The notes: a model not told the origin generated them from the letters alone. A DNA stretch of 64,000 bases from an uncultured Pelagibacteraceae bacterium (GCA_902536085.1 CACAWF010000001.1:97415-161414), one strand, 5' to 3'; positions 20,401-30,073 are shown, counted from the stretch's first letter. Translations and numbers: made by a program.

Positions 20401-20634
20401 AAGAATTTTTTCAAGAATCTCTATTGTAATAGGCTCAATATAAGTTTTGTCAGCGACGTTTGGATCCGTCATAATTGTTGCTGGGTTTGAATTTATGAGA
20501 ATTACTTTGAAACCTTCATCTTTCAAAGCTTTGCAAGCTTGAGTTCCTGAATAATCAAATTCACAAGCTTGCCCAATAATAATTGGCCCCGCACCAACAA
20601 CTAAAATCTTTTTAATATCTTTTCTTTTTGGCAT
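17410..20634 (-). CDS. carB: carbamoyl-phosphate synthase large subunit
   Basis: Makes carbamoyl phosphate for pyrimidine and arginine synthesis from bicarbonate, ATP and ammonia channelled from CarA. The 1074-residue protein has two homologous halves, each opening with a [20 protein letters not shown] or [20 protein letters not shown] type loop and containing ATP-grasp motifs ([29 protein letters not shown]). The C-terminal MGS-like allosteric domain ends [20 protein letters not shown]. The start overlaps carA by 23 bp. Length and motifs are normal. Confidence 0.98.
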   Translation of the reverse strand: MPKRKDIKKILVVGAGPIIIGQACEFDYSGTQACKALKDEGFKVILINSNPATIMTDPNVADKTYIEPITIEILEKILIKEKPDAILPTMGGQTALNLAMEAEKKGILRKYKIELIGANSKAISNAEDRKKFRKNMKEIGLDLPKSKIVNNIKKSSKVLKQIGLPAIIRPAFTLGGLGGGIAKNKKDFYKIIKNGLHESPVNQVLVEECLEGWKEFEMEVVRDKNDNCIIICSIENLDPMGIHTGDSVTIAPALTLTDKEYQVMRNASIACLKKIGVETGGSNVQFAINPKNGRMVIIEMNPRVSRSSALASKATGFPIAKVAAKLAVGYTLDELKNEITQITPASFEPTIDYVVTKIPRFTFEKFSSSAAVLGTSMKSVGEAMAIGRNFKESLQKALVSLETGFSGLDQIFNLNTKEIKKKLKENIPNKILLVGEAVRKKISLKDINKLSNIDPWFLNQIKEIIENEIKIKKNGLPKNFNEFNYIKSIGFSDKKLSELTNISESLIRKKRTALKVLPVYKKVDTCAAEFKSFTPYMYSTYQRNFSSHLECEADPSNRDKIIILGGGPNRIGQGIEFDYCCCQASFALKEAKYETIMVNCNPETVSTDYDTSDRLYFEPLIDEYVFNIIKREKSKGNVKGVITQFGGQTPIKLAKFLHENNLPILGTQYTSIDLAEDRDRFRDLLNKLNLKQAKSGIAKTFPQAIKIADKIGLPLMVRPSYVLGGRAMEIVHEKSQLKDLVKEAFKVAEKNPILIDKFIDNAMEVDVDALSDGKNVFVAGIMQHIEEAGIHSGDSACSLPPVSIKSFLIKEIENQTKKLALALKVKGFMNVQYAIKKDEIYVIEVNPRASRTVPFVSKAKNLPLAKIASRVMAGENLSKFNLKSKTKNMFAVKEAVFPFNKFPNSDLLLGPEMKSTGEVMGFDKNFGMAFAKSQIAASNSLPIKGLAFISLKNSHKKEGVELAKQLVKLNFKLCGTKGTADYINQHGIKCKKINKVNQGSPHIVDVLNAKKIALVINTGGGNSESQLSDAVALRRATLANKVPYCTNMSTAKVCLEGIKSLKLKDINVTSLQDI

Positions 20635-21814
20635 TTTTCTTCATACTATTCACAAATTTATTAAATAAATAAACACTATCTTGAGGACCAGGGTTAGACT
20701 CTGGATGATATTGAACTGAGAAAACAGGTTTATTTTTTAACTCGATACCTTCAATACTATTATCAAATAGAGACTGGTGTGTAACTCTTATATTTTTAGG
20801 CATACCTTTTTTGACAACTTCAAATCCGTGATTCTGACTTGTGATTTCGACATTACCCTCAATCAAATTTTTAACAGGATGGTTAGCCCCTCTATGCCCT
20901 AATTTCATTTTTTCTGTCTTTGCACCGAGTGCTAAAGCTAGAATTTGATGGCCCAAACAGATTCCAAATAACGGTAACTTTTTTTTGATTAATTCTTGAA
21001 TTGTCGGTATTGCATATTTTCCTGTCGCCGCAGGATCTCCAGGTCCATTTGATAAAAATATTCCATTAGGTTTGAGTTTTAAAATATCTTCTGCACCTGT
21101 TTTGCATGGTACAATTGTAACTTTACAATTAAAATCTGAAAAATATCTTAAAATATTTTTCTTAATTCCATAGTCTATTGCTACTACATGTAATAGTTTT
21201 TTTGTATTTTTTAAATATCCATTTTCTTTTTTCCAGGTTTTGTAATCTTGCCATAAATAATTCTTCTTGGTGGAAACCTGTTTTGCTAAATCTAAGTTCT
21301 TAAGACCACTCCATTTATTGGTTATATTAATAAGTTTTTTTATATTTAATTTTTTTTTGTGATAAAAAGATATCGTACCCTTTGGAGCACCTTTATCTCT
21401 AATTAAATTCGTTAAACTTCTTGTGTCTATCCCAGTTATTCCAACTATTTTATTCTTTTTTAACCATTGATCTAAATGCTTTAAAGATCTGTAATTTGAT
21501 GGATTAGTTATTTCAGTATTTATTATTACTCCTTTAGTCCATATTTTATCAGACTCGTGATCCTCTTTATTTGTTCCTACATTTCCTACATGAGGAAAAG
21601 TAAAGTTAATTATTTGATCTGCGTAAGATGGATCGGAAATTATTTCTTGGTAACCAGTAATCGAAGTATTAAAACACACCTCACCAGTTACAGTACCTTG
21701 AAAACCTAAACCTAATCCTTGAAAAAATTTACCGTTTTGAAGAACTAAAATAGCAGTGGAATTGATCTTTTTAAGATTTTTTTTAGAGTTTATATTTTGA
21801 CTAGACTTCTTCAA
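20612..21814 (-). CDS. carA: carbamoyl-phosphate synthase small subunit (probable TTG start)
   Basis: Glutaminase subunit supplying ammonia to CarB. The conserved protein begins near [20 protein letters not shown]. The class I amidotransferase site is [17 protein letters not shown], with the His/Glu pair in [12 protein letters not shown]. No ATG exists in frame between the conserved start and 22009, where the frame would run across yqeY. The likeliest start is TTG at 21814, six bases after a GAG, giving 400 residues; TTG at 21820 is an alternative. The function is certain, the start tentative. It forms an operon with carB. Confidence 0.93.
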   Translation of the reverse strand: MKKSSQNINSKKNLKKINSTAILVLQNGKFFQGLGLGFQGTVTGEVCFNTSITGYQEIISDPSYADQIINFTFPHVGNVGTNKEDHESDKIWTKGVIINTEITNPSNYRSLKHLDQWLKKNKIVGITGIDTRSLTNLIRDKGAPKGTISFYHKKKLNIKKLINITNKWSGLKNLDLAKQVSTKKNYLWQDYKTWKKENGYLKNTKKLLHVVAIDYGIKKNILRYFSDFNCKVTIVPCKTGAEDILKLKPNGIFLSNGPGDPAATGKYAIPTIQELIKKKLPLFGICLGHQILALALGAKTEKMKLGHRGANHPVKNLIEGNVEITSQNHGFEVVKKGMPKNIRVTHQSLFDNSIEGIELKNKPVFSVQYHPESNPGPQDSVYLFNKFVNSMKKNAKKKRY

Positions 21815-21944
21815 ATACAACTCATGAGTTAAAGTAAAAAACTTATAAACATGATTTTGCGCAACATATGAAATAGAAACAAAATCGTCAACAAAGTTCT
21901 TTTTATTTTCTATTAAAATTGTGATTAAAATAAATAATCTTTTT

Positions 21945-22400
21945 ATGTCTCTAAAAAAACAAATAGAAGATAAGCTAAACCAAGCTTTAAAAGCTAAAGA
22001 TAAAAACATTTATCCAACATTAAGACTGATTGTTTCAGCTATCAAAGATGCTGAAATCGCAGGAAGATCTAAAGGTCAAAAAGAAATAAAAGATAGCGAC
22101 ATTTCTTCACTACTAAAAAAAATGATAAAACAGAGAAACGAGTCTATTGAAGTCTATGAAAAAGCTGGCCGAAAAGAGCTTCTTGAAAATGAAAAAAAAG
22201 AAATAGCCGTTATCAACATTTTTTTGCCTAAACAATTAGGGGAAGAGGAAACAAAAAAAATTTGTGAGGAAACAATTAAATCTGTCGGCGCTTCATCTAT
22301 GAAAGATATTGGAAAAATTATGGGTGCGTTGAAATCAAAACACGCAGACTCTTTAGACTTTTCTAAAGTAAGTAAAATTTTAAAAGGACTTTTGAATTAA
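21945..22400 (+). CDS. yqeY: GatB/YqeY domain protein
   Basis: A 151-residue stand-alone relative of the C-terminal tRNA-binding domain of GatB. The ATG at 21945 (MSLKKQIEDKLNQALKAKDK) is the family's usual start; an upstream ATG at 21921 adds only MIKINNLF. TLRLIVSAIKDAEIAGR and the C-terminal IGKIMGALKSKHADSLDFS are typical. It is the first gene of yqeY-dnaG-rpoD, a common alphaproteobacterial order, and faces carA across about 130 bp. The biochemical role of free YqeY is not settled. Confidence 0.93.
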   Translation: MSLKKQIEDKLNQALKAKDKNIYPTLRLIVSAIKDAEIAGRSKGQKEIKDSDISSLLKKMIKQRNESIEVYEKAGRKELLENEKKEIAVINIFLPKQLGEEETKKICEETIKSVGASSMKDIGKIMGALKSKHADSLDFSKVSKILKGLLN

Positions 22401-22402
22401 AA

Positions 22403-24190
22403 ATGAAATATCCTAAAGAATACCTGGATGAGATAAAACTTAGACTAAAAGTATCCCAAGTAGTTGGAAAAACTGTTCAGCTTAAAAAAAGAGGAAAAGA
22501 GTTCATAGGTTTGTCACCTTTTAAGAATGAAAAAACGCCTTCCTTTACTGTAAATGATGAAAAAGAATTTTATCATTGTTTTAGCACTGGTGAGCACGGT
22601 AATATTTTTGATTTTCTAATGAAAACTAAATCTGTTGGTTTTGGAGAAGCAGTAAAAACTTTAGCTGCTGAGGCAGGAATGCAACCTTATAGATTTTCAA
22701 ATTTTGATGAAAAGAAAGATTTAAGGTTCAAAAAATATAAAAACATATTTCAAGAATATAAAGATAATTTTAATCAGCAACTTTATAACGAAACTAACAA
22801 TGAGGCGCTAAACTATCTTTATAAAAGGGGGTTAAAAAAAGAAGTAATTGACAAGTTTAGATTAGGCTATGTTCCTTGGAAAAATAACTTTTACGACAAA
22901 CTAATCAAAAAGTATTCTGAAGAAGAAATTAATTTAACTGGTCTTTACTACAAAAATGATAAAACAGGAAAATATATAGATCGTTTTAATTCTAGAATTA
23001 TTTTTCCAGTTAATAATATTTCTGGTGATACAGTCGCATTTGGCGGAAGAATAATTCGAGAGAGTAAATTGGCGAAATATATAAATTCCCCAGAGACTGA
23101 ATTTTACAAAAAAGGTAATATGATTTTTAATTTAGATAAAGCTAAAAATTTAAGGTCAGAAACAGAAGATGTTATTATCGTCGAAGGATATATGGATGTC
23201 GTGAGTATTTACTCAGCTGGAATTGAAAATGTAATATCAAATTCAGGCACAGCTTTAACTGAAAGGCAAATCTCTTTAATTTGGAAATTTTTTTCTAATC
23301 CTATAATTTGTTTAGATGGAGATGAAAGTGGTCAGAAAGCTGCAATAAGAATTGCTGAAAGATTATTTCCTTTGATAAACGAAAAAAACAAAATTTATTT
23401 TTCTATAATGCCAGACGGTAAAGATCCTGATGATTTCATAAAAGAAAATGGTAAAAATGGTTTATTGAATTTGCTCAAGGATAAAGAAATAATTCAATCA
23501 TATATTTGGAACTATAATTTAAGTAAAATAAATTTAAATAATCCATATGAAATTTCAAAATTTGAAAAAGAAATTAAAAAACTATCATATTCAATTCAAG
23601 ATGAGATTTTAAGAAAATATGTTCTTGAGGATTTTCTTGAGAAAATAAAAAAATTAACTCCCATCCAAACCTCAAGACAAAATTATACCTATTCTTCATT
23701 TAAAAAGAAAAAAGATTATAAAATTTTAAAAGAAACAAAGATGCTTTACCAAAAGAAAAAAGATCTCTCAAAAATTCAGATACTGGAATTTTCTATTTTA
23801 TTTATAATTCTTAATTATACAGAAATTGCATCCAAAAAACTTGAAGAGTTATCCAATATTGAGTTTACCTCTGAAAAAAACGAGTTATTAAAAAATACAA
23901 TTATAAGATTTTTTTCCGAAGAGAATACCCAAGTTGAATTTCAAACTTTGATTAATAAAGAATACGAGAGCCTCGTACATGAAATAAATGAGAACTCAAA
24001 TATTCAATTAATTATTAAAGATAAAAATGAAAATGACATTTCTGAGTTATTAAACGATTTAATCATCGATTTAAAAGAACAGTCAAATCTAAAAAAGATA
24101 GAATCTTTAGAAAAAAAATTAATAAATAACTTGGATGAAAACTCTTTCTCAGAGTTGATTAAGCTTAAAAGCCAAATAAATAGGGATTAA
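22403..24190 (+). CDS. dnaG: DNA primase
   Basis: Synthesises RNA primers at the replication fork. It has 595 residues. The N-terminal domain keeps the CHC2 fold outline (FIGLSPFKNEKTPSFTVNDE and FYHCFSTGEHGNIFDFL), but three of four zinc-ligand positions are replaced: Ser38, Lys41 and Thr62, with only Cys59 kept. The TOPRIM core is intact: VEGYMDVVSIYSAG, SNSGTALTERQI, CLDGDESGQKAAIR. The C-terminal helicase-binding domain is diverged and Lys-rich. Two bases separate it from yqeY; rpoD follows after 54 bp. Confidence 0.96.
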   Translation: MKYPKEYLDEIKLRLKVSQVVGKTVQLKKRGKEFIGLSPFKNEKTPSFTVNDEKEFYHCFSTGEHGNIFDFLMKTKSVGFGEAVKTLAAEAGMQPYRFSNFDEKKDLRFKKYKNIFQEYKDNFNQQLYNETNNEALNYLYKRGLKKEVIDKFRLGYVPWKNNFYDKLIKKYSEEEINLTGLYYKNDKTGKYIDRFNSRIIFPVNNISGDTVAFGGRIIRESKLAKYINSPETEFYKKGNMIFNLDKAKNLRSETEDVIIVEGYMDVVSIYSAGIENVISNSGTALTERQISLIWKFFSNPIICLDGDESGQKAAIRIAERLFPLINEKNKIYFSIMPDGKDPDDFIKENGKNGLLNLLKDKEIIQSYIWNYNLSKINLNNPYEISKFEKEIKKLSYSIQDEILRKYVLEDFLEKIKKLTPIQTSRQNYTYSSFKKKKDYKILKETKMLYQKKKDLSKIQILEFSILFIILNYTEIASKKLEELSNIEFTSEKNELLKNTIIRFFSEENTQVEFQTLINKEYESLVHEINENSNIQLIIKDKNENDISELLNDLIIDLKEQSNLKKIESLEKKLINNLDENSFSELIKLKSQINRD

Positions 24191-24244
24191 AAAAGGATAG
24201 ATTTTTTTTGTTTAGATATTATATATATCTTTCACTAATCATTT

Positions 24245-26116
24245 ATGGCTGAAAAATTAATTACAAAATCATTTGAAAGAATTTTAGATAAAGGGAAACA
24301 TAGAGGTTTTATCACTTACGAAGAATTGGGTAAATCTTTAGGTAAGAGAAATGGAACACCCGAAAATATTGAAAGAGCTTTCATAATACTTGTAGATGAA
24401 AAAATTACTTTAGTAGAAAAAAAATCACAATTTCAATCAAACAAGAAAAAAGAAACACAAACTTCAAATGAGGAGAAAACTTCAGATAAAAGCGATGATC
24501 CTATAAGAATGTACCTGAGGGAGATGGGTGGAGTTGAATTACTATCTCGTGAGGGCGAGATAGCTATTGCAAAAAGAATTGAGGCTGGAAAAGATGTAAT
24601 GATAAACGCTCTTACACAAAGCCCAATCGTAGGAAAAAAAATTAACGAGTGGAAAGAGCAAATCGAGAATCAAAATCTTTTAGTAAGAGATATTATTGAT
24701 ATTGACTCTACTTACGAAGATTTCGAAGCTTCAGATGATAATGATGATCTAAAAATTGATAAAAAAACTAAATCAAAAAAACAAGGTTTTGAAGATCAAA
24801 AAGCCAAAGATGGTAAAGAGGAAGAGGCAGTTAGTAATGATGATGACGAATTCAATGTTTCGCTTGCTAAAATGGAGGAAGAAATTAAGCCTAAAATACT
24901 AAATATATTAGACTCTCTTAATAAAAACTACTCAAAACTTAAAAAATATCAAATTGAAAAGTTAGAGTGCTTGCTTGCTTCAAAAGAATTATCAGTTTCA
25001 AAAAATAAGAATTTTAAGAAGATTCAGGAAATTTTGGTTGATAATTTTAAAAATTTACAATTAGCACCTCATGTTGTGGAGGAGTTGGTTCAAGCGCATT
25101 ATAAAGAAAATAAAAAAATTGTTTCATTAGAAGGGGTTTTACTAAGACTTGCTCTTGATAATAAAATTTCTAGAGAAGAATTTTTAAAATATTATGTTGG
25201 AAATGAGATAAATCCAAGATTTGAGTCTTTCTTAAAAGAAAGTCCGTCCTGGAAGTCACTATTTAAAAAATATAAAAAAGACTTTAGCGAGATAAGAGAT
25301 AGACTCGTAGAATTTAGTAAAAAAATCGGTTTATCTGTTGGAGAATTTAAGAAATTAGTTAGTAGAATTCAAAAAGGAGAGAGAGAGTCTAGAATTGCAA
25401 AAAAAGAAATGGTTGAAGCAAACTTAAGGTTGGTTATATCGATTGCTAAAAAATACACTAATAGGGGTTTGCAATTTCTTGATTTAATTCAAGAGGGAAA
25501 TATAGGCTTGATGAAAGCAGTTGACAAATTTGAGTACCGAAGAGGCTACAAGTTTTCAACTTATGCAACATGGTGGATCAGACAAGCAATTACTCGGTCG
25601 ATAGCTGATCAGGCTAGAACTATTAGGATCCCAGTACACATGATTGAAACGATAAATAAAATTGTTAGAACTCAAAGACAGATTATGAGTGAGTTTGGAA
25701 GAGAACCAACGCCAGAAGAATTAGCAAAAAAACTTGCAATGCCATTGGAAAAAGTAAGAAAAGTTTTAAAAATAGCTAAAGAGCCAGTGTCTCTAGAAAC
25801 ACCAGTTGGGGACGAAGAAGACAGCAGTTTAGGAGATTTTATCGAGGATAAAAATGCATTACAACCATTAGATACCGCTATTCAGTCAAACCTGAGCGAG
25901 TCAACTACAAAAATTTTAGCTTCATTAACTCCAAGAGAAGAGCGAGTTTTAAGAATGCGTTTTGGAATAGGAATGAACACAGATCACACACTAGAGGAGG
26001 TTGGTCTTCAGTTCTCGGTAACAAGAGAACGAATAAGACAAATTGAAGCTAAAGCACTTAGAAAACTAAAACATCCAAGTAGATCAAAACAACTCAAAAG
26101 TTTCTTAGAAAAGTAG
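24245..26116 (+). CDS. rpoD: RNA polymerase primary sigma factor (sigma70)
   Basis: Housekeeping sigma factor, 623 residues. Region 1.1 is N-terminal; region 1.2 is [20 protein letters not shown]; a long acidic non-conserved insert follows. Regions 2.1-2.4 run from [20 protein letters not shown] to [18 protein letters not shown]; region 3 includes [13 protein letters not shown]; region 4.2 is [20 protein letters not shown] with the -35-binding helix. The family is certain. The 54-bp upstream gap contains an AT-only imperfect dyad (AGATATTATATATATCT), but no clear promoter. Confidence 0.98.
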   Translation: MAEKLITKSFERILDKGKHRGFITYEELGKSLGKRNGTPENIERAFIILVDEKITLVEKKSQFQSNKKKETQTSNEEKTSDKSDDPIRMYLREMGGVELLSREGEIAIAKRIEAGKDVMINALTQSPIVGKKINEWKEQIENQNLLVRDIIDIDSTYEDFEASDDNDDLKIDKKTKSKKQGFEDQKAKDGKEEEAVSNDDDEFNVSLAKMEEEIKPKILNILDSLNKNYSKLKKYQIEKLECLLASKELSVSKNKNFKKIQEILVDNFKNLQLAPHVVEELVQAHYKENKKIVSLEGVLLRLALDNKISREEFLKYYVGNEINPRFESFLKESPSWKSLFKKYKKDFSEIRDRLVEFSKKIGLSVGEFKKLVSRIQKGERESRIAKKEMVEANLRLVISIAKKYTNRGLQFLDLIQEGNIGLMKAVDKFEYRRGYKFSTYATWWIRQAITRSIADQARTIRIPVHMIETINKIVRTQRQIMSEFGREPTPEELAKKLAMPLEKVRKVLKIAKEPVSLETPVGDEEDSSLGDFIEDKNALQPLDTAIQSNLSESTTKILASLTPREERVLRMRFGIGMNTDHTLEEVGLQFSVTRERIRQIEAKALRKLKHPSRSKQLKSFLEK

Positions 26117-26129
26117 TGCTAAAAGTTTA

Positions 26130-27728
26130 ATGAAAATTAAACCTTCCTTAACTAGGTATCAAACTCATATATATACTTTCTTACTAGTTTTAATTTCATT
26201 TTCAGTAAATCAGTACTATGCGTATTCTGGTGTTTTACCAGTTGATAGTTTTTCAACTTTTAATGCAGGGTATGATATTCTTAATGGATCGTTGCCCTTT
26301 AAAGACTTTTGGGCAATTAAAGGCCCTGTATTAGATATAATACAGGCACTTTACTTTAAAATTTTCGGGGTTTCCTGGATAAGCTATACTTTTCACTCTT
26401 CAAGTTTTAATTCAATTTTTGCTTTAGCTACTTTTTTTACTCTCCGAAGGTTTAAGCTTGAATTAAAATATGCTTTTCTCTATTCATTGTTATCTTCTAT
26501 TTTGATGTATCCCACATACGGGATACCTTTTACAGATCATCATGTAGCAATATTTTCTATTTTAGCGGTTTACTCATTATGTTTAGCTATAAAATTAAAT
26601 CAAAATATTTATTGGATATTAATTCCATTATTTTTGTTTCTTGGTTTTTTGACTAAACAAACACCAGCAGGTTATTTTGGTATTCTTATTTCATTTATCA
26701 CAATACTGTACTTGATTAAGAATTTTAGATTAAACATAATTTTAATTGGGTTACTAAGCTCTTTAATTTTAATAGTAATATTTTTCTTTTTATTATTTTT
26801 TTACAAAATACCTTTAGAGTCTTTTATCGTTCAGTATTTGTTATTCCCAATTTCTTTAGGTGAAACTCGAATAGAATGGCTCCTACCATTTGAATTTCAA
26901 AGGTTTGTTTTAAGACACAAACTTATTTATATAGCTTTATCGATCCCAATTTTTTTATTATTTAAAGGCATCATTAAAAATTTTTTTTCAATTTTGGATA
27001 AAGATAACCTTGTATTTTTACTCCTTTTTGGAACTTTATTGATATTTATTACTCACCAACTAATGACTATAAACGGACTTTTTATTTTTTTTCTAATACC
27101 AGTATTTGCAGGTTTTTCTCATAAATATTCGGAAAAATTTAAGAAAAAAAAATTATTGATTAATTTTTTTATGATTTTAAGTTTAGTTTCAACTATTTAT
27201 TACCATCAAAAGTATGTGACAAAAAGAGATACATTACTTTTGAGAGATGTAAATTTGAATAATGCAGTTGACTCTTTAGTAATTGATCAAAAACTTCAAG
27301 GTTTAAAATGGATTACACATCATTATCCAAATAATCCTAATGAAGAAATTAAAAATTTATTAGAAGCGATTAGTGAAATTAAAAAAGACACTAGAAAAAA
27401 AATGTTAGTAACTGATTATCAATTTATCTCAGTAATTCTTGATATAAATGATAATTCTGCCGCTAGAATATGGTGGCGTCACCATATATATCCAGAACCA
27501 AATAAGGTTTATTTCGAGGAGTGGAAAAGCTTTCTAATTAGCAAAATTTTAAAAGAAAATATTGAATTAATTTATACTATTAAACCACTAGAGGGAGAGG
27601 AGAACATATTTGATGGGTTAATATCAAGTGATTGTTATTCAACAAATAAGATAAACGAAATTTTAATTGAACAAAAAATTAATGATTGTAAAGAGTTAAG
27701 ATTATTCTTTAAAAACAAACAAATTTAA
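26130..27728 (+). CDS. GT-C-like polytopic membrane protein
   Basis: A 532-residue membrane protein with about ten hydrophobic segments in the first 360 residues and a soluble C-terminal part. The first loop, VLPVDSFSTFNAGYDILNGS followed by PFKDFWAIKGP, resembles GT-C (family 39-like) glycosyltransferases: an acidic residue soon after the first membrane helix, then DILNG-PFKDF. A lipid-linked sugar donor role is inferred. It begins 13 bp after rpoD and abuts the methyltransferase gene. No specific family is recognised beyond GT-C. Confidence 0.7.
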   Translation: MKIKPSLTRYQTHIYTFLLVLISFSVNQYYAYSGVLPVDSFSTFNAGYDILNGSLPFKDFWAIKGPVLDIIQALYFKIFGVSWISYTFHSSSFNSIFALATFFTLRRFKLELKYAFLYSLLSSILMYPTYGIPFTDHHVAIFSILAVYSLCLAIKLNQNIYWILIPLFLFLGFLTKQTPAGYFGILISFITILYLIKNFRLNIILIGLLSSLILIVIFFFLLFFYKIPLESFIVQYLLFPISLGETRIEWLLPFEFQRFVLRHKLIYIALSIPIFLLFKGIIKNFFSILDKDNLVFLLLFGTLLIFITHQLMTINGLFIFFLIPVFAGFSHKYSEKFKKKKLLINFFMILSLVSTIYYHQKYVTKRDTLLLRDVNLNNAVDSLVIDQKLQGLKWITHHYPNNPNEEIKNLLEAISEIKKDTRKKMLVTDYQFISVILDINDNSAARIWWRHHIYPEPNKVYFEEWKSFLISKILKENIELIYTIKPLEGEENIFDGLISSDCYSTNKINEILIEQKINDCKELRLFFKNKQI

Positions 27729-28550
27729 ATGCTTAAAATAACCAAAAAAGTAGAATTTAAACCTGAAGAAAATAAAATGAGAAGTGTCGCTGACACTGAT
27801 ACAGCAAAAAAAATTTTTAATTCAAGGAAATCTAATAACTTGCGCTTTCTTTTAAAACAAAGATTTAGTTGGATGAATAAATTTATTAGCGAAGCCGATA
27901 TCGGAGTTGAATTTGGTTCGGGAGCAGGTTTTGCGAAACATTATATTCACAACCGAAATTTTAAGACTTCAGATTTAAGCAGTGACGATCATTTAGATTA
28001 TAAAGGTATTGACGCACAATCTACAAATTTTGATGAAGAAAAATTCAACTATGTAATCGCGTCAAATATGATCCATCATATACCATTTCCAATAAAATTT
28101 TTTAGAGAGATGCATAGGATTTTAAAAAAAGATGGAAAACTAATTATATTTGAATCATATTGTTCAATATTTTTTCAAATTGCAACTATAATAATGAAAC
28201 ATGAGGGATTTGACTTTACAAAAAACGTTTGGGATGAAAAAGATCCAAAAAGTGACGAACAAAATGCTTGGGCAGGAAATATTGCAGTCCCACATTTAAT
28301 TTTTGATAATGTAAAGGAGTTTAAAAATAATTTGGGAAATTTATTTTCAATAGAGTATGAGGAATTAACAGAGTGTTTGATATTTTTAAATTCGGGAGGG
28401 GTTACTTCAAAAACTTTTTACATCCCTTTGCCTATATTTATGTTAAAATTTCTTAATTATATAGATAAAATTCTAATCAAATTTTTTCCAAATATTTTTT
28501 GTATGGGAAGAAGAATAGTGTTAAAAAAGATAGATAATAGTTTAAGTTAA
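27729..28550 (+). CDS. class I SAM-dependent methyltransferase
   Basis: A 273-residue protein with a Rossmann SAM site: motif I GVEFGSGAGFAKHYI near residue 58, an acidic segment LDYKGIDAQ, and post-motifs FNYVIASNMIHHIPFP and MHRILKKDGKLIIFE typical of Methyltransf_11 enzymes. The C-terminal third carries hydrophobic stretches (IPLPIFMLKFLNYIDKILI) suggesting membrane contact. It directly follows the GT-C-like gene, so the two may act on the same glycolipid or surface glycan; that is inference. It ends 1 bp before a tRNA gene. Confidence 0.82.
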   Translation: MLKITKKVEFKPEENKMRSVADTDTAKKIFNSRKSNNLRFLLKQRFSWMNKFISEADIGVEFGSGAGFAKHYIHNRNFKTSDLSSDDHLDYKGIDAQSTNFDEEKFNYVIASNMIHHIPFPIKFFREMHRILKKDGKLIIFESYCSIFFQIATIIMKHEGFDFTKNVWDEKDPKSDEQNAWAGNIAVPHLIFDNVKEFKNNLGNLFSIEYEELTECLIFLNSGGVTSKTFYIPLPIFMLKFLNYIDKILIKFFPNIFCMGRRIVLKKIDNSLS

Positions 28551-28551
28551 A

Positions 28552-28628
28552 GGGCCTGTAGCTCAGTTGGTTAGAGCAGTACACTCATAATGTATTGGTC
28601 CCAGGTTCGAGTCCTGGCGGGCCCACCA
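28552..28628 (+). tRNA. tRNA with CAU anticodon, probably tRNA-Ile2 (else elongator Met)
   Basis: A complete 77-base cloverleaf with encoded CCA. The acceptor stem is GGGCCTG/CGGGCCC, the D arm GCTC/GAGC, the anticodon stem GTACA/TGTAT with loop CTCATAA, and the T arm CCAGG TTCGAGT CCTGG. It is not the initiator: position 1 pairs with 72 and the anticodon stem lacks three G-C pairs. The acceptor start GGGCCTGTAGCTCA matches alphaproteobacterial tRNA-Ile(GAU) from rRNA spacers, and the G27-U43 pair and TGGTC variable loop recall E. coli tRNA-Ile2. Isoleucine identity via TilS lysidine is therefore favoured but unproven. Confidence 0.95.
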
Positions 28629-28629
28629 A

Positions 28630-29226
28630 TTACTTTTCAATAAATTCTTTTAATTTATTAATTAAACTATCAATATTATTATCATTTGAACTTAAAATTG
28701 AGGCGAATTCCTCTTTTTGTGTTCTTGCAAGACTAAGCCCCTCTACGATCAAATCTCTAATTAAAGGCTTTTCAGGATTCTTCGTATAAATTCTCCAATC
28801 AATTTTTATTTCTGGACTACCGTCCTCTGGTACGACCTTCGAATTTACAATAGTGTAACTTGAACTTTTTTGTTCAGAGTCAATAATATCGAATTTACTG
28901 TCAGAATAATCGGTTAGTCTTGAGGTAAGACTTTTTAAAAAATATTTTTCAAAAGTAATTTGATACTGATTAATTTTTTCTTTTTCAGTAGATTTTCTTA
29001 ATTCACCTAACGTATACAAACTTAAAGCTTTAATATCGACGTTTTCTAAAGCCATTTTTTCAACAAACTTGGCCTTTTCTTCTTTACTCAAACTTTTATC
29101 TGATAAAGTATCAATCGCATCATTAACTAATTCTCCAACAAATTCCTTGGGATCTGAACTATAAGCTAATAAAGCGCTATTAATTAATAGAGCAATAAAA
29201 ATTAAAAAAATTTTTAATTTTCCCAT
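28630..29226 (-). CDS. mlaC: MlaC-family phospholipid-binding periplasmic protein
   Basis: Periplasmic carrier moving phospholipids between MlaA at the outer membrane and the inner-membrane MlaFEDB transporter. It has 198 residues with an N-terminal signal peptide (KIFLIFIALLINSALLAYS). The MlaC pattern includes ELVNDAIDTLSDKSL, KALSLYTLGELRKST, ITFEKYFLKSLTSRLTDYS, IKIDWRIYTKNPEKPLIRDL and TQKEEFASILSSN. It lies 11 bp after mlaA on the same strand, supporting a shared operon. The transporter genes are not in this window. Confidence 0.93.
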   Translation of the reverse strand: MGKLKIFLIFIALLINSALLAYSSDPKEFVGELVNDAIDTLSDKSLSKEEKAKFVEKMALENVDIKALSLYTLGELRKSTEKEKINQYQITFEKYFLKSLTSRLTDYSDSKFDIIDSEQKSSSYTIVNSKVVPEDGSPEIKIDWRIYTKNPEKPLIRDLIVEGLSLARTQKEEFASILSSNDNNIDSLINKLKEFIEK

Positions 29227-29237
29227 TTGAATAATTT

Positions 29238-29981
29238 TTAATTATCTAAATTTTCCCAATCATCCTTTGATGTTTTGGAGTTTTTGATTTTATTTTCTCT
29301 ATCCTGTAAATAAATACTTTTAAAAGACGAGTATAAGTCTATTGAATTTTTTTCTAAACTTTCAAAATTTTTATCGTTATCTGCTCTAAAATCAATTGCA
29401 GTAGTAGCTTTAACAGAATAATAATCGAAAGTATTTCCTGAAGTGCTCAAAATTTCTTTCTCTCTAATTGTAATTTGTGCGAAAGGATCTATAAATGAGT
29501 CTGCAATCATTCCTAGAGAGTCTCTTGCGGTAGTGGGACCTAAAACTGGAAGCACAAAATAACATCCAGGACCAACACCGTAGGTTCCTAATGTTTGACC
29601 TACGTCTTCCTTATTGGGTTTTAAACCAATCTTTTCTGCTGGGTTAAATATTCCAAGAACGCCGACAGAAGAGTTTACTACGAAACTACCTAAGGAGTGA
29701 CCAAGCTGACTAAAATTTCCTTGTAGAATATTATTTGGAATTGAAAGCAAAGTTGAAATATTAGATGTAAAATTGCTTGTGCCTTGTTTAAATGAATCTG
29801 GAAGCTTGTTATATCCTTTAGCTACAGGTTCCAAGATTATGTCATCTAACGCCATATTGAACTTAAATATTGTCCTGCTAACGTTTTCAAAGCACTCATC
29901 TGAAGATTTTGCTTTAGTAACAAAAAGGACTGATATTGTTATTAATATAAATAAAAGTTTAAAATTTTTAATTACTTGCAT
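29238..29981 (-). CDS. mlaA: MlaA/VacJ-family outer-membrane protein
   Basis: Outer-membrane component that removes mislocalised phospholipids. It has 247 residues. Family segments are FKFNMALDDIILEPVAKGYN, FKQGTSNFTSNISTLLSIPN, NILQGNFSQLGHSLGSFVVN, DVGQTLGTYGVGPGCYFVLP and ARDSLGMIADSFIDPF. An N-terminal hydrophobic segment acts as a signal, but no lipobox is seen: the only nearby Cys is in SSDECFENV, which lacks a small residue before Cys. Classical MlaA is a lipoprotein, so anchoring may rely on the protein itself. It is paired with mlaC. Confidence 0.93.
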   Translation of the reverse strand: MQVIKNFKLLFILITISVLFVTKAKSSDECFENVSRTIFKFNMALDDIILEPVAKGYNKLPDSFKQGTSNFTSNISTLLSIPNNILQGNFSQLGHSLGSFVVNSSVGVLGIFNPAEKIGLKPNKEDVGQTLGTYGVGPGCYFVLPVLGPTTARDSLGMIADSFIDPFAQITIREKEILSTSGNTFDYYSVKATTAIDFRADNDKNFESLEKNSIDLYSSFKSIYLQDRENKIKNSKTSKDDWENLDN

Positions 29982-29986
29982 AATGG

Positions 29987-30029
29987 CTATATATATAATT
30001 TTAGCTTATAATCTATATATAATTTTGCT
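29987..30029. repeat. short AT-rich direct repeat in mlaA/amidase gap
   Basis: CTATATATAATTTT-like units occur at 29987-30006 and 30013-30029, 26 bp apart, within the 92-bp divergent gap. They could be duplicated -10-like elements or AT-rich chance; given the base composition the significance is weak. Confidence 0.35.
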
Positions 30030-30073
30030 AAAATTTAGTCAAAAAATACCAGTTATTGTGAAGATAATATATT

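Noticed and set aside
24190-24244. AT-only dyad before rpoD as an operator
   Set aside because: AGATAT...ATATCT in such AT-rich sequence is easily produced by chance and has no spacing logic.
28552-28628. Initiator tRNA-fMet
   Set aside because: Position 1 is paired to 72, and the anticodon stem lacks the three consecutive G-C pairs of initiators.
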